From: Sinonovacula constricta
Lineage: Eukaryota; Mollusca; Bivalvia; Cardiida; Solecurtidae
Length of the DNA stretch: 64,000 nucleotides
NCBI GenBank assembly: GCA_007844125.1
Contig: CM017557.1
Coordinates: 61,513,411 to 61,577,410, forward strand
Direction: 5' to 3'
This document shows, piece after piece, positions 9,863-23,035 of this stretch (within the stretch, counting starts at the first letter, position 1; every line of letters begins with the position of its first letter). The translations under genes and the position numbers were made by a program. The notes under the pieces were generated by a model that was not told the origin of the DNA, made no database searches, and saw only the letters and a list, made by a program, of their open reading frames with translations.

Positions 9863-12799
9863 AGTTAAAGGATTTTTTTTTCCAATTGACTAAAAGTAAA
9901 TATATATAAACTATATGCCCATCTGTATGAGAGCCTGGAAGCTTCTGAAAGTACTCAGAAAAGAGAGTTGCAAACACCTAATTTTTTTGTATAGTGTTGC
10001 ACATATAACAGATCAAAATATACTGCTGGTAGAAAAAGCATTTTAGGAGAAAACAATCTTGACAAAATGTTGAAGTGCCAGGAGCCAACAATATGGACCT
10101 TGGGTGGAAGATTCAGAGATGGAAATTAAAGCAAATAGAGGCAACGGGCCTGGGATTGGAGGTCCGGAGATAGGACTATCAATGGATGTTTGCTTCTTTT
10201 GAGACATGGAGATTGTTATCATGGTAGGAACAATGGTTTTAATATTAGTAAACCCCAGACTGGAATCAAAAATATGAAATTATCTCAATAGAAAAGTCTA
10301 CAAAAGGCTGACAGTGAAAAATGAGAGTATTGTCTGTGACAGGTTCTGTTGTAGGATTGTTTTGATTGTTTGGAGATTTTCCCCCATTGTTTTGATGGTG
10401 GTTCGTGGGATGTGCTTTTTTCAGACAGAAACACAAAAGATTTTAATCTCACAAGCTCCACTGCTGAAAGTCATAGACTCCTGCTGCTGAGATCGTGGAA
10501 TCAGTTCTTCGTGGAATCAGTTCTTCCACCGGAGAAACAAAACAAAAAAACACAACAAAAATATCCTGTCATATTCCTCAAGATAAAAACAGAATGTAAA
10601 AAATTCTGATCTTCAATATCCAAAGCAAATGAATGCCCTTATCTATAATTAATACACAGTGATAGTTCCAAAAAAAACTATGGAGTTAATCAAGTCAACC
10701 GTCCAGGGGAGAAAAATCCATATTGATTTGTTTGCCGATAAAACTGGAACTAATTCACAAACTTAGATGCATAGAGTGGTTCGGACAATCACAACGCCTG
10801 TGAAAGAATCCCTCCACTGACTAAACATGACCAATATCGCATATTGTTTATTTGCGCTTGGTTAAGCTCGATGAGAAATATCAGAAAAAAAGAGCATGGA
10901 GAGATGGAGAAACCTGCATCTCAGAACCGGCCATGAACAACAAAAAATGTAACCCAATGTCTCACCATTGTTTGAGTAATTCGCTGAGAGGCAATCGTTG
11001 GAATTAATTTCATAATCTTGGCAAAGAGAAAATGATCTTTTCTCCAATATATCTTGAAACGATTGCTGTGCCTTGTGATATAAGGGTATCGACCAGTTAG
11101 AGTTCATTTATCAAAATGCCGGATCTTTGTCTTCAGATTTTTAAATTAGATTTGTTTTGTTTTGCGCAAACTTCTCAGTTTTATTTTTTATGGTCTTCAT
11201 AGAGTGTACCATTACAGTTTCATCTGTTGATGCTTTGCGATATTGAATGTTTTAGTGTGAATAGTTTGTTCCAGGGTCTGCAGATAAAATGGAGAAATAT
11301 TAAGATTTTGTTTAACGTTTTTCTATGTATTATATAATTTAACAAATATATATGTTATTCAGATATGCTTTTATATATTGTTATTTTAGTATTTGCATCC
11401 ATTTGAGTTAGACACAATCACCTTTATGCTTGGCATACTATGTTTATATTTGTTTTGTTTTAGAAGTACTGAAGTTAAGGCCTACTAATGTATGGGATGA
11501 ACTTATGAGATTAACATATTGAGACTACGAGGATCATTGAAGATGACCACTTCATCATTATGGCAAATTTCATAAGTCAAAAGATTGTTACATAACAATG
11601 GATGAGTAGATTTTTTGCTATCAAACCCTATATGTTGGTATCTTTGTAACACACCTTCCATCATCTTATGAAGCATAACATTCAGGTCAAGAAGTAAACA
11701 AACAACAACAAACGAACAGAAAAGGAAACATAAACAAAAAACAAACAATCTGTGACTGCAGGAAAAACATTGACATGCACTCTTAAGGAAGTCAAGAAGT
11801 GCTTGGGACATTATCGTGTAATCATTACTAACCAAACAATGGCCAAAATAGTCAAAATAATTATTGCTTGGCAACTTTTAATTACCTGAAATATCAATAA
11901 AAGGGCACTAAAAATGCTTGAAATATGAGAGGGGCTCCCCAACTAATTTAATCAGACCTTAATGATTTCTCTGTAAATGAGAAATTGGTCATCATCTTGC
12001 GTGGAAATCAATAAGTTCAATTAGTACAATTAAGGTATTCAGGCCATAATCATAGCAGCAGCAGGTGCTTGGAGAGATTTAACAGGAAATGGTTGGCAGT
12101 TAGTGTAAGGGCGTTCTACCTTAACAGGGAGACATGGGCAGAGATTGCTTGGCCTATGGACATTTCTTGAGTTGCTTGGTAAAATGGAATTTGTTTTGTT
12201 TTGTTATTGTGTCCTGGTTACAGTTGGTAAAACTTGCATTTGTTTTAAATTTTGGTTAAAACAAGCAATAAACAATAACTTGAAATATTTTTGAAATACT
12301 AAATATTAATACAACCTCTGATGAATAGATGATAAATATAAGCATGAAGTTCTTAAAAAAGATTGTCTTAAGGTTTGAAAAAAGAAAAGTGTTGCAATGC
12401 TATTCAAGTATTTTTAGCAGCTTGAAGCAAAGACAAGACAATTCCTTAATTAGGTAAAATTACCATCAATATGTTCAATGTTACATTGTCCAAATATAAT
12501 TTAGACCTAAGGGCACAACAGATTTCCACCAATTAAGAAAAGAACAAAAACAACCCAAGATCCTATTCCAGTATTCGAAGAACAGTTTAAAACGGAACAA
12601 TTCCTTAAGGCCATAATGAGTGGAGTGCCTTTCGAACGTGTCAGTTGCTACTGGCAGCCAGCGAACATTATTCACACATTATTGCTGTCCAACGAAGCAA
12701 GTATAAGCCCTCTTTTCAGTCAGACTAGACCAGAAGTTGCCTGGGCATTCTTATTCTCATCTCACAAGTCACCATTTTCCTCTAAAACACACATACTCG

Positions 12800-13030
12800 T
12801 TGGCTCAATTGTTCTAACTAATTCTGCAACCAATCTTCCAACCCTTTTCATCCGGGTTCTGAGGCGACAAATTAATCAGATTGGCGATGATAAGTGAGCC
12901 TGAAATTACATGGACACATCAGTAGGTTCTTGCGACTAATTAGTAGTAGTAATCTTCTTTGCCGTGGCAAAAAACTTGTGTCTTTAACTGTTCCTGCTCG
13001 CCAGTAAAGGGTCACTTAACGCTCACTTGT
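12800..13030. promoter_or_regulatory. Candidate regulatory block, homeodomain/GATA-like sites
   Basis: Unique patch containing gacaaattaatcagattgg, gcgatgataagtgagcc, gcgactaattagtagtag and the palindrome ttgccgtggcaa. No coding evidence. Confidence 0.25.
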
Positions 13031-14169
13031 AACCGCTTCACTACACATCCCATCAGTAAGAACACTATATGTCATTTCCAAGATAACAATCATACCCACA
13101 GGGAGGTAAATGTGAAATTTTGAAGAAAAAAAAAACAACCAGAAAAAATACATTTTCACCAATAACTGATCCCCGTGCCCAGGGTTGCTCTTCGGAAAGT
13201 GAGAGCAAGAAAAGTCTATATCTTCATTTTCCCATCTCGATATAGATCAGTATATGGCCTTTTTGTGAATGTTGATAAATTACCTATTTATTTTACATCA
13301 GATATGAAAAGTAATATATGATTTTGATTGCATGTCATTAGACATTGGGATAGAGGTGTGGGTAGGAGGAAAATTAATTGCTACAAAAAATTCAAACTGA
13401 CACCAAGCAAGATCTGCAAAGAGGAAAGTACCCTATGATGTAGGTTGTAAAAAAAGTTAGGATAATTTTAATCAGATTCGAAAGGATCCACTTTATGGGT
13501 GAAACTGATGATTTTGCTCTTTGATGTCATCTACTATTAATGTGAGGTTATTTATATTAAGAATTAAAACCACTTCATAGCTGTTTTCCATTTACAAGGA
13601 GGCTGATAGATGCAATATTGTAAATTTGCTGATATAATTAATAACTGCTAATACTATATTCTGCATATTTACATATATCTATGAGTGTTGGTTTGTTGAA
13701 ACATTAGTATTTTAAAACCCTTAACAAATCTTTGACATATCCATTATTTTTTAAGCCCTTGATAAGATTAAAAAAAAAACTTTCTTGTTTTGTTGTTTTG
13801 TATCACTTTAAGTTAGTAAAGAAATCTTTCTTTTTGTGTGTGCCGCAAGTCTTCCAAGTAGAGCCCATGCACGCTTCCCCTGTCCAAGGTTCAGCTACTC
13901 TGTGAACTGTCCCCATTACCCACGGTCCAGTACTTTTTGTCACCTGATTCACTCAACGCACCATCGTGATGATACAGTGACATACATCGCTGAGAGAAAC
14001 TTAGCTTTATTTTCTTTTAATCATTTTCAAATTACCATCTAGTATTTCAGCTGCCTTTGATTTAATTACCAGTATCATTACATAGAGAAAGAGATAACCT
14101 GTCTGCAGTTTAGAATTAGGAGAGGCAAGGGTTTGGATTTCACCATGGCCCCCAGTTCAAACTGGCTGC

Positions 14170-14590
14170 TCTGAGCTATCTTGTCTGCAGCATTTTGTAC
14201 ACTCTTTAGGTACATGCTTGGTCGCTATGAGTTGTCTTGTCTAAAGCTCAATTTGAACCATTTTGTTCAGTGTTTAGTCACAAGCTTGTCACTATAAGCT
14301 GTCTTGTCTAAAGCTCAATTCGAACCATTTTTTTCAGTGTTAAGTCACAAGCTGGTCGCTTTGAGCTGTCTTGTCTAGAGCCCAATTTGGACCAGTTTCT
14401 ACAGTGACCATTTTGTACAGTGTTAAGTCACAAGCTGGTCGCTTTGAGCTGTCTTGTCTAAAGCTCAATTTGAACCATTTTATTCAGTGTTTAGTCACAA
14501 GCTGGTCACTTTGAGCTGTCTTGTCCAGAGCCCAATTTGGACCATTTTGTACAGTGACCATTTTATACAGTGACCATTTTGTACAGTGTT
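14170..14590. repeat. 67-bp satellite array
   Basis: The unit begins cttgtctaaagctcaatttg and contains cagtgtttagtcacaagctg. Unit starts fall at 14236, 14303, 14370, 14453 and 14520 (period 67; one unit carries a 16-bp insertion), with a diverged unit before the first. Confidence 0.9.
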
Positions 14591-14878
14591 TAGGTACAGT
14601 GTTAAGTTGACCTTTTTGTACAGTGTTTAGGTACAGTGTTTAGGTACAATGTTTAGGTACAGTGTTTAGGTGACCATTTTGTACAGTGTTTTAGGTACAG
14701 TGTTTAGGTACAATGTTTAGGTACAGTGTTTAGGTACAATGTTTAGGTACAGTGTTTACGTACAGTGTTTCGGTACAATGTTTAGGTACAATGTTTAGGT
14801 ACAATGTTTAGATACAATGTTTAGGTACAGTGTTTAGGTACAATGAATAGGTACAGTGTTTAGGTACAATGTTTAGGA
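14590..14878. repeat. 13-bp repeat array (aggtacagtgttt)
   Basis: About twenty tandem copies of aggtacaRtgttt directly follow the 67-bp array. The word acagtgttta also occurs inside the 67-bp unit, so this array probably arose by expansion of a piece of that unit. Confidence 0.9.
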
Positions 14879-15339
14879 ACTTTTTTAGTTCAGAGATGTT
14901 CAAATGAGATATTTTATTACCCATATATCCCTGTGGCATGGTAAAAGGCTGTGCATGCCCTATATAAAGTAAGATTTAAGGTTCAAGCACCAGTGAGACT
15001 ATTCATAAGCCTTTAATTAGCATTTGTTTACCCTAAAATAATGCTTTTACTTAAAAGGACATTAGCTATTTGATTATCTAATCAGGAAAATAGGTATTCT
15101 ATGCACCTTCAAGATGTTGTGCAATCACTATCATTATTTTGATTGCTGCAGTTGATGTATTTTAACTGCTTTTCATCAACAATAAACACATAAAATATTA
15201 TTTATCACAACCATGGGATTGGGAGCAGAAACAGACATGGTATATCATAGTAACTGTCAAATAGTACAAGCTATCTGTTCGAATGTGGGTGGTCTAAAAT
15301 TTGTTTCTTATGCGACGTTTAGGAATATGAAAATGGTAA

Positions 15340-15790
15340 TTACCTTTAATTTAGTCTTATAATATGTAATAATTGTATACAATGAAAAACATAGGTTATA
15401 AACCTAACCTTTGGCATATTATAACAAAAACAGAGTTTATAACCTTAACCTAGATATGATTATAAAAAGCACAGGTAATTAGCCTAATCTTTAAGATATA
15501 ATTACCAGAAAGCGTAGGAAATAAGCCTAACCTTTAACATATAAGTACCAAAAAGCACAGGTAATAAGCTTAATCTATAACATATAATTACCAAAAAGCA
15601 CAGGTAATAAGCTTAATCTATATCATATAATTACCAAAAAGCACAGGTAATAAGCTTAATCTATAACATATAATTACCAAAAAGCACGGGTAATAAGCCT
15701 AACCTTTAACATATAATTACCAAAAACATATGTCGGTAATTAGCCCTAACACTTCAACTTATACACCCCACAAATATATACACTTTGATA
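15340..15790. repeat. 43-bp satellite array
   Basis: The word accaaaaagc recurs at 15504 (variant), 15547, 15590, 15633, 15676 and 15719, an exact 43-bp period. Central units are nearly identical (caggtaataagcttaatcta) and decay toward both edges; diverged copies may extend to about 15900. Confidence 0.9.
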
Positions 15791-17550
15791 ATAGGTCTTA
15801 TTTCGATCATTGAACATCTGACACATAGTAAATTAGCCAATCTTTAGCATATATAATAACCAAAAACATGAAGTTAATTGGCCTCACATTGAACATATAA
15901 AAAACAAACCAACCCCACATGGACCATGTAAGGTTGCCTAATTTCATGGTTGCCCCTACGGAGTTTGGCCAGATATAGCTAGCTGATAGCGAGCTATTTA
16001 GCAATAATTAGATGATCTCCCCGATATCCAGAGATATCCATAGATACCCATGCATCTATCGGAGCATGTAACCCGATCTGTAAGTTCTTCGTCCCTTCTC
16101 ATGCAAGAGTTGTTCCTATCTTTACATCAAGGCTTGATCCATACCTCGATAAATCCAGTTTAAATCCCTCGACCAGATATTGGTGATTATGGCATATTTA
16201 AATGGTCAGCAAAGATTGGTTAAATATGATAAATATAATTATTGTATAGTGGTATGTTGTCTCGTGTATACTTGTCCTTCGATTAGCTGTTTGATAGGAT
16301 AAGGACAGAATAATTGGTTGTTGCTTATGGTTCAATATGATAAATAGATAAAATTCCTTATTAGGCAATAATTATATGAGATTTTAACAATTTGGTCTTA
16401 TTTATAGTTGCTTTGTATGAATTGTTATCAAAGGTTGGAGATGCTTTGTTCTAGATTCATAATCTGTAGATGTTGAAAATTAATGGTTTGGAACTGCATT
16501 AGTGCAGTGTTTTTATTGCTTTGATTGCATCAAGATAATTGAAATGTTAAACTGTTTAGACTGGTAATATAGGCAAACTATTTAGTATTTAGTCCTATTG
16601 AAGACAAATATTATGTTATGTTATGTTACCACACATTTAGGGGTTTTAGCATCATGAAAATTTGACATAAATTAAACGACATGAATGTTTACAATATTCC
16701 CTTTCTAATAACACACCCTATATAAAAAGCTGTGTGCAGTTACTTTTCTAATATTACAATTACAGTCAACTTGATTAATAATTAATTATTAAAAATTTAT
16801 TGAAACAATGGTATTCTCAAATTAGGTAAGGCAATAATTTGAGCAAATTACAAAAAGTGATAATACAACAACCAACATATTCTCATTGCAGGAAAACTTT
16901 GTTTTTACCAATGAATATATCTATTTTTTCACAAAGAACCTCATTCTCTTTGAAAAGAACAAGAATAAAGGGAGATAATAAAGGATTTAGGAATTTAATG
17001 AAGACCTCTACACATCGGTTATCAACTAATCAGAAAATAGAGGATAAGACAGGAAATCAAAAGGAGCATGCCTTAGCTGATTCCATTTATTGTTTTGCAC
17101 TGGATATCACAGGTATTTTCTGGTCCAGAAAAAGAAGCATGTCTTAACTAGGAATTGATATCTGGATGGTATTCAGGGTCATTGGCAGGAATGATAATAA
17201 AATAGTGTTGTTTTTTTGCTGTGGTGCTTTTTTTGCCCTTCGCTAAAAGTGCAATGGATGCAAACCTGAAAGCGTGCAGAAGGAATTTTTTTTTCGAGAA
17301 GAAATGTTTGTTTGGGGTTTTATTTTGTTTGCGATAATAATTAATGTCATTGTATTATTTTCATAAACATTTGGTTAAAGTCAAATAGTAGATAAATATG
17401 CATTTTTATATAGTATGGATGACTATTGAAGTGCTTTTTATGCTATTATCTTTGTCCATTTTTTTTTATACTGTATTTAAAAATGGTTTCATTAATAGAC
17501 ATTTTTAAACTATTTTTAATTTTTTAATAGATGAATGTAAAGTCTTATGC

Positions 17551-17554
17551 AATG

Positions 17555-17590
<36 letters not shown>

Positions 17591-17765
17591 ATGGCTAGAG
17601 CAAACTGACCAATCACAATTACTGTTACATGAGTGGCAACAACAAACTGACCAATTCACAATTCCTATTACATAAGTGGCAACAGTAAACTGACCAATCA
17701 TAATTCCTGTTACACAGGTGGCAACAACAAACTGACCAATCACAATACCTCTTACAAAATTTAGT
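17551..17765. repeat. AT microsatellite plus 42-bp tandem repeat
   Basis: (AT)n at about 17558-17588, then four units with caaactgaccaatcacaat starting at 17601, 17643, 17686 and 17728 (period 42-43). Confidence 0.85.
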
Positions 17766-18590
17766 GGATACCAGTAAAGTGGTTTGTTGCTTTCAGCTTA
17801 AAAACTCTTGACCATTGCTTCAGAAAAATCTGCTTAATAAAAGTAACAAACCAGGGTTGATGATGGTTTTGATGAATATTGTTTATACAATGAAAACAGT
17901 AACTTGTTAGTGTTCTAACAATACCGTTGGGGGAAAAGTTCACATAATCATCTTGGTCTTTTCTGTCTGAACTAACCCTCCAATGTGGAATTTTCATTTT
18001 CACTCGACTGCTGAACAATTGCTTGACAAATTTGTTTATAATTAAAAAGATTCACTTTCAAGATAGGTAAACCATATAACTGGTCAATTGATCATAAAAT
18101 TGCTCATAGTCTAGGAGATTCTCCTGAAAGATAGGTGCATCAGAGTCTCTCAGTCATCCCCCTTTACTGATAAGCACACAAAAGAGAACAAATGCTTTCA
18201 ATGATTAAATGACTACTTTTGATTAACACACTATACAAGCCCTTAAACTGCTTCGATTCTACACAAAAATCTTTGTTTCTATCTGATCACTACATGGAAA
18301 GGTAACTTGTATGAAAAATATTGATTGTATTGAAATGAGAAACAGAACAGGTCATGGTTAGAAAGCTCACTGGACAGCACAGCATAGAAACTGGTCTGGA
18401 TCAACACTTTATGCTTAAGGTCGGATTCTTTTGTGATTAGCAGGTTAAGAGTTACTTGAGCAATTCTAGTAATTATGTTGCAGATGTTGATTTAGATTGT
18501 CACTGGGGTCGGTTAGGGAGTATAAGCAGCCAGGTAAAAGAGATTGTCATTAACTCTAAGCCTGCTAAGTATCTTATAAGGTTTAGGCAA

Positions 18591-18862
18591 ATATTGTAGA
18601 TCTAGATCAGCCAACTCCTGCTATTATAGATCTAGATCAGCCAACTCCTGCTATTATAGATCTAGATCAGCCAGCTCCTGCTATTGTAGATCTAGATCAG
18701 CCAACTCCTGCTATTATAGATCTAGATCAGCCAACTCCTGGTATTGTAGATCTAGATCAGCCAACTCTTGCTATTGTAGATCTAGACCAGCCCAACTCCT
18801 GCTATTGTAGATCTAGATCAGCCAACTCCCTCTGTTGTAGACCTAGACCAGCCAGCCCATTC
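18591..18862. repeat. 30-bp array (tgtagatctagatcagccaa)
   Basis: Nine 30-bp units starting at 18595 (one is 31 bp), with few mismatches until the last two. The array is flanked by ttataaggtttaggcaaat on the left and tgggaactgtccaatcagg on the right. These are the two halves of the dispersed palindromic repeat also seen at 62.3 kb, so the array is an internal amplification of that element. There are no unique spacers, so it is not a CRISPR array. Confidence 0.9.
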
Positions 18863-21800
18863 TGGGAACTGTCCAATCAGGATCATTCTGTTCTAGTTGG
18901 GGATAAATCTCGATCTTCGGATGTAGATGTAAGAAGATGACTAAGAATTGGTATAGGCTATTAGCAGTTTGCAGCATGATAAAGTTATACAACTTGTGAG
19001 CAAGGCATAGTGGGCATCAAGTAGTGGGCACAATCTAGTGGGGGCCATCTATGGAGCCAGGAACATATGCCACATGCACTGCAAACCACTGATCTCTCTG
19101 AATGGAGTAAAAGCCCTTTTGTAGTAACTGAATGATTGAATAAGGCATAACAATTAGTTTCGAATTTCAAGTCGTTGCCTGATTTTTATCTTCATCCTGT
19201 TTATTGCTGCCTATAAATGGACAGATTTGCCCAGGTACGACCTGAAAATCTATTTTGATAATGATGGAACATTTACGCAATGAAAAGCCATTTACATTGA
19301 TTTTATCCAGGTTTCTGTTGGGCTAGACTCATTTACCAATCAAATCAATGTTTACCTTTTTTGACAATTAATCAATTATTTCTAGATACCTGCTTTTCAA
19401 CTGAAAAAAATCCATTTTTAACCCACCTCAGATGAACTTTGTTACTTTCAATTGAAAAAAAAAAGCACTCTGTTTTTTGCTATTTCATCGTGAATACATC
19501 ATACAAAAAATAGATCACATGACACTTTTCAATACATAACGCATAGGCGTATTTCAGAAACAGTATCTTGTATTTGGTATAAACAAAATTAATAATAGCA
19601 GGTATAATTTCATTAAATTTTGCAACAATTAAGTTGTATTAAAAATAATTTTTCTAATATTATCGAAATATCTGAGGAAAAATGCATTTTTAAAAGCGCA
19701 ATTAACCAGAGATCAGATAATAACTCATAAACTTAACTACATGTGAAATTAAATCGGGTTATAATGTTCCAAAATACTGTTATTATCACTGATAAGATCA
19801 CTTTAATTGAACAGACAGGCAATGGCACACAAAAAATGACATGACAACTTTTCCTTTTCAGACTTAATGATATATACATAAAAAAACTAAAAAAAGCACA
19901 TAGATATCTACAAGCAAGAGGTCTCCATGATGACTATATACGCTGACCTCTACACCTGCTTAATAAGGCAGTAAGCCATAATAAGCAGTAATTTAGTAAG
20001 CTCAGTTCATAACAAAGCCCTTCTTCTATTTAGTGGCATAATCGAGAACCATTTTTTGCCATGGGAAATATCTGGATATTAATTTAAACTGCTACGAATT
20101 AATTGCCAGATCTGATAGGGTTGATCTGTCTATGTTGAATGTTGGATAAATCATTTTTCATTGCCGAAAACTTCTTCAGTGGCAGGCGGGACAAATGTAC
20201 GCGACAGAAATGTCAATTGTTTTTATCTTTCCCATGAAAAATTGAGCAAGTTTTATGAGGAAATTATAGAGTTTTTATGTATCTGATGTATCTGTGAATG
20301 AAATGAAGGGTTTTTATCAGGGATGGACATAGAAGCAGACTTAAGTGACGGGGTGTTGCTGCCTCTTTTCTGATTAATTTGATAATTTGGTAATTTAATA
20401 TTTTTAGATATATATATTTATAATGATCTTGAGTATTTATCTCATGAACTAGAGTTTGTTGTTCACTATTTGACCTGTACTCAGCAACCATTTTTCAGAC
20501 CAAGTTATGACATGCACTCGACTTTTTATGATTATTGAATGTGATTTTCAGCCCATAGAAGTACGAATTTACTGTCATACATATTTCTGACATTTATCTT
20601 GATATACTTTGGAGATACTGTGTCCTGTAATTCATTGCTTGAGCCATTTTTCACTTAAGACTGATTGTATGATTTGAGATATTTTAGTTAAGGATGGTCT
20701 TGTGACTTGAGCCCTTTTTTATTTACTTAAAAATAGATGTATTACAGTGAGCCATTTTTTTAAATTAAGAAAAGTCATACGAATTGAGATATTAATTTGT
20801 TTACTTAAGAATGATCATATGTTTTTTTTATATACTTAAGTATGGTTGTATGACTTAACCCATTTTTTACTTAAGAATAGGTTTTATGACTTGAGCAATT
20901 TTTGTACTTAAGAAAAGACAGGGCATGTGTAGCCATGAGCTTAGAAATACCTAAGTATTCAGATGGGTACATGTGAACTTTGACCCGCATTTACTAATTT
21001 TACTAGACCTTGGTCAAGAATTGTTAGAGTCAGGAAAATGTTTGCTTTTACCATCAAAACAGCACTTATCTGCTTCATGTGATGTAAGTCTTCATTTAAC
21101 TGAAACTCATTGTTAGAGGAAGCTAAAAACACACCAAGAAATCATTATTTATGTCTAATACTTCTCAGTTTAATTATGAGCAACTACATACAATTTCTAA
21201 ACAATTTTTAAATCTTCAGTATACTTGTTTCACCCCTCTATAATGATAATTAAAAGGGTGGCCATCAAGGTTGTATGGACCAATTTGACGGAAACAATCA
21301 TGGTTTTGGCAAAATGACATTCATCCTTGTTTTTAACTTTTCTCTCGAAACACCCAGTCTATCTTTTTTGTCCATGATATTTAGCTATACCATTTTCATG
21401 TCAATCGACTGTAAACCTTGGGCAACTAGCCCTCTTGATGGAATGTTTCAAAACTTGTCTAATTAAGAAGTCTCATTGTTTGTTAATTCGAGTCAATTAT
21501 ATTCACCACTTTCCACTTGCTAAATTGAGGTGTCGACCATAATTAAAATGCCAGCCTCGACTTTTACGACTTCCACAAACCCCACCTTTTTGTTCACTAC
21601 ACCATTCAAAAAGCAGCACCGTAACACCTCCTAATAACGTGCCTGCTATGTTTATTGTTTCGGGTTTATTTATTTTAACTATTTTATTACTTTCATTACA
21701 TTACCCAGAACACCTTGAGTTATAAGTTAAGAGAAATAAAATTATATTTTTTAGTCTAAATGTAATGGCGGAGAAACTATAGTAACACATTTCTCTTTTT

Positions 21801-22944
21801 TTTTTCAATTCTGTTTCAACCTGCGTTATGTAAAGGGTGGGTAATTTTGCATGTCAAAGCCTAATCACAACGGTCCTGATGTCACTAGAGTTGTAGGAAG
21901 AATTTTGTAATTGTTTCATTCAAAAAATGCCTTTCATACCTAATGGTCGATATAATTGATGCATTAAATGCCATAGGTAAATGGAATGAGAAACATGAAC
22001 AGATTGTAGTCAAACACCATGCATGTAAATAGGAAGCGAAGGGGATTTGCTGTTGTGGTAAACTTAGCGGCAAATACAAAAAACAGGTCTCAATGCACAT
22101 GTGTCCTAGTGTCATATTTTAATTATATGTAACTAAGATAAAAACAAAAAATGTTGAATCGAATATGTCTTGGAGACAATTATCATTTTCTTAAAGTTTA
22201 TATCTTTTAATTATTTTGCTTTGTTTATTCGACAAATTTATTTGGAAACCCAGTGTTTTACAAAAAGTTACAGAATAATTGGACAAAAGCTATTAAATCT
22301 AAATAAACTGTAAGAAAACTACAAAACGCTTTTTAAAATCCTAAAGTTTTTTTTGACAAATCTGCCAATTAAACAGAAGCATTACAACAATTAGCCGTAA
22401 GCATGTTAATTAACTCACCCTACCATGATCTCTTTAATTTTAATTCCAAACAAGCATTTTAAAGGTGGTACCTAACAGTTTGGACCAACATTTCTCTTCT
22501 TAAATAATCAAATAAATCATTGTTACCTGAAAAGGTCCTGCAAAATGATGTTCATTACTGTCCTAGATTTGTGTGATTTGTCAAGCATATATCACCACTC
22601 ATCATTGCAAACAGGTATTTTCGATCCAAATCATGCTGCAGAGATAACTATTTTTAAACTAAAAAAACATGGGATCACGTTATATAGTCATCCGGGTAAT
22701 CTGATCTGACGTTGATATCTATTTTTAGCAGAGACCATTGTCGATTTTTTATTCAAATGGACAGAATACATCTTATTTTTGTCTAACAGTTCAGTTTGTG
22801 TTAAAAGTTGTTTTTATTAAAACTAAAGTATAAAAATAATGCTCAAATTCCCCAAAGCAGTGGTTTGATATTGTTATATGTATTTGATATAGGCAAACTG
22901 TCAGATGCCACCTTAAACTGTAAGCTTGCAAAGCACAACATTAT

Positions 22945-23035
22945 CAGTCTTAGGCAATATAGTGTAAATCCTGACCAGCCAGCTCTATCTTGGCTGCTGT
23001 CTGATCAGAATTTGTACTATTTGAGTTTTAAGCCG
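22945..23035 (+). repeat. Dispersed palindromic GATC repeat
   Basis: Contains ttaggcaatatagtgtaaat, cctgaccagccagctc and the opposing gctgtctgatcagaatttgt. Confidence 0.6.

Noticed and set aside
11503..11874. Minus-strand ORF of 123 codons with a hydrophobic Cys/Phe-rich middle
   Set aside because: The hydrophobic part comes from a simple aacaaacaaa-type tract; no family or splice context is visible.
12616..12897. Plus-strand ORF of 93 codons
   Set aside because: No homology, start or splice context; the region looks more like unique non-coding DNA.
18591..18862. CRISPR-like regular 30-bp repeat
   Set aside because: Units are directly adjacent with no unique spacers, and the genome is clearly animal.
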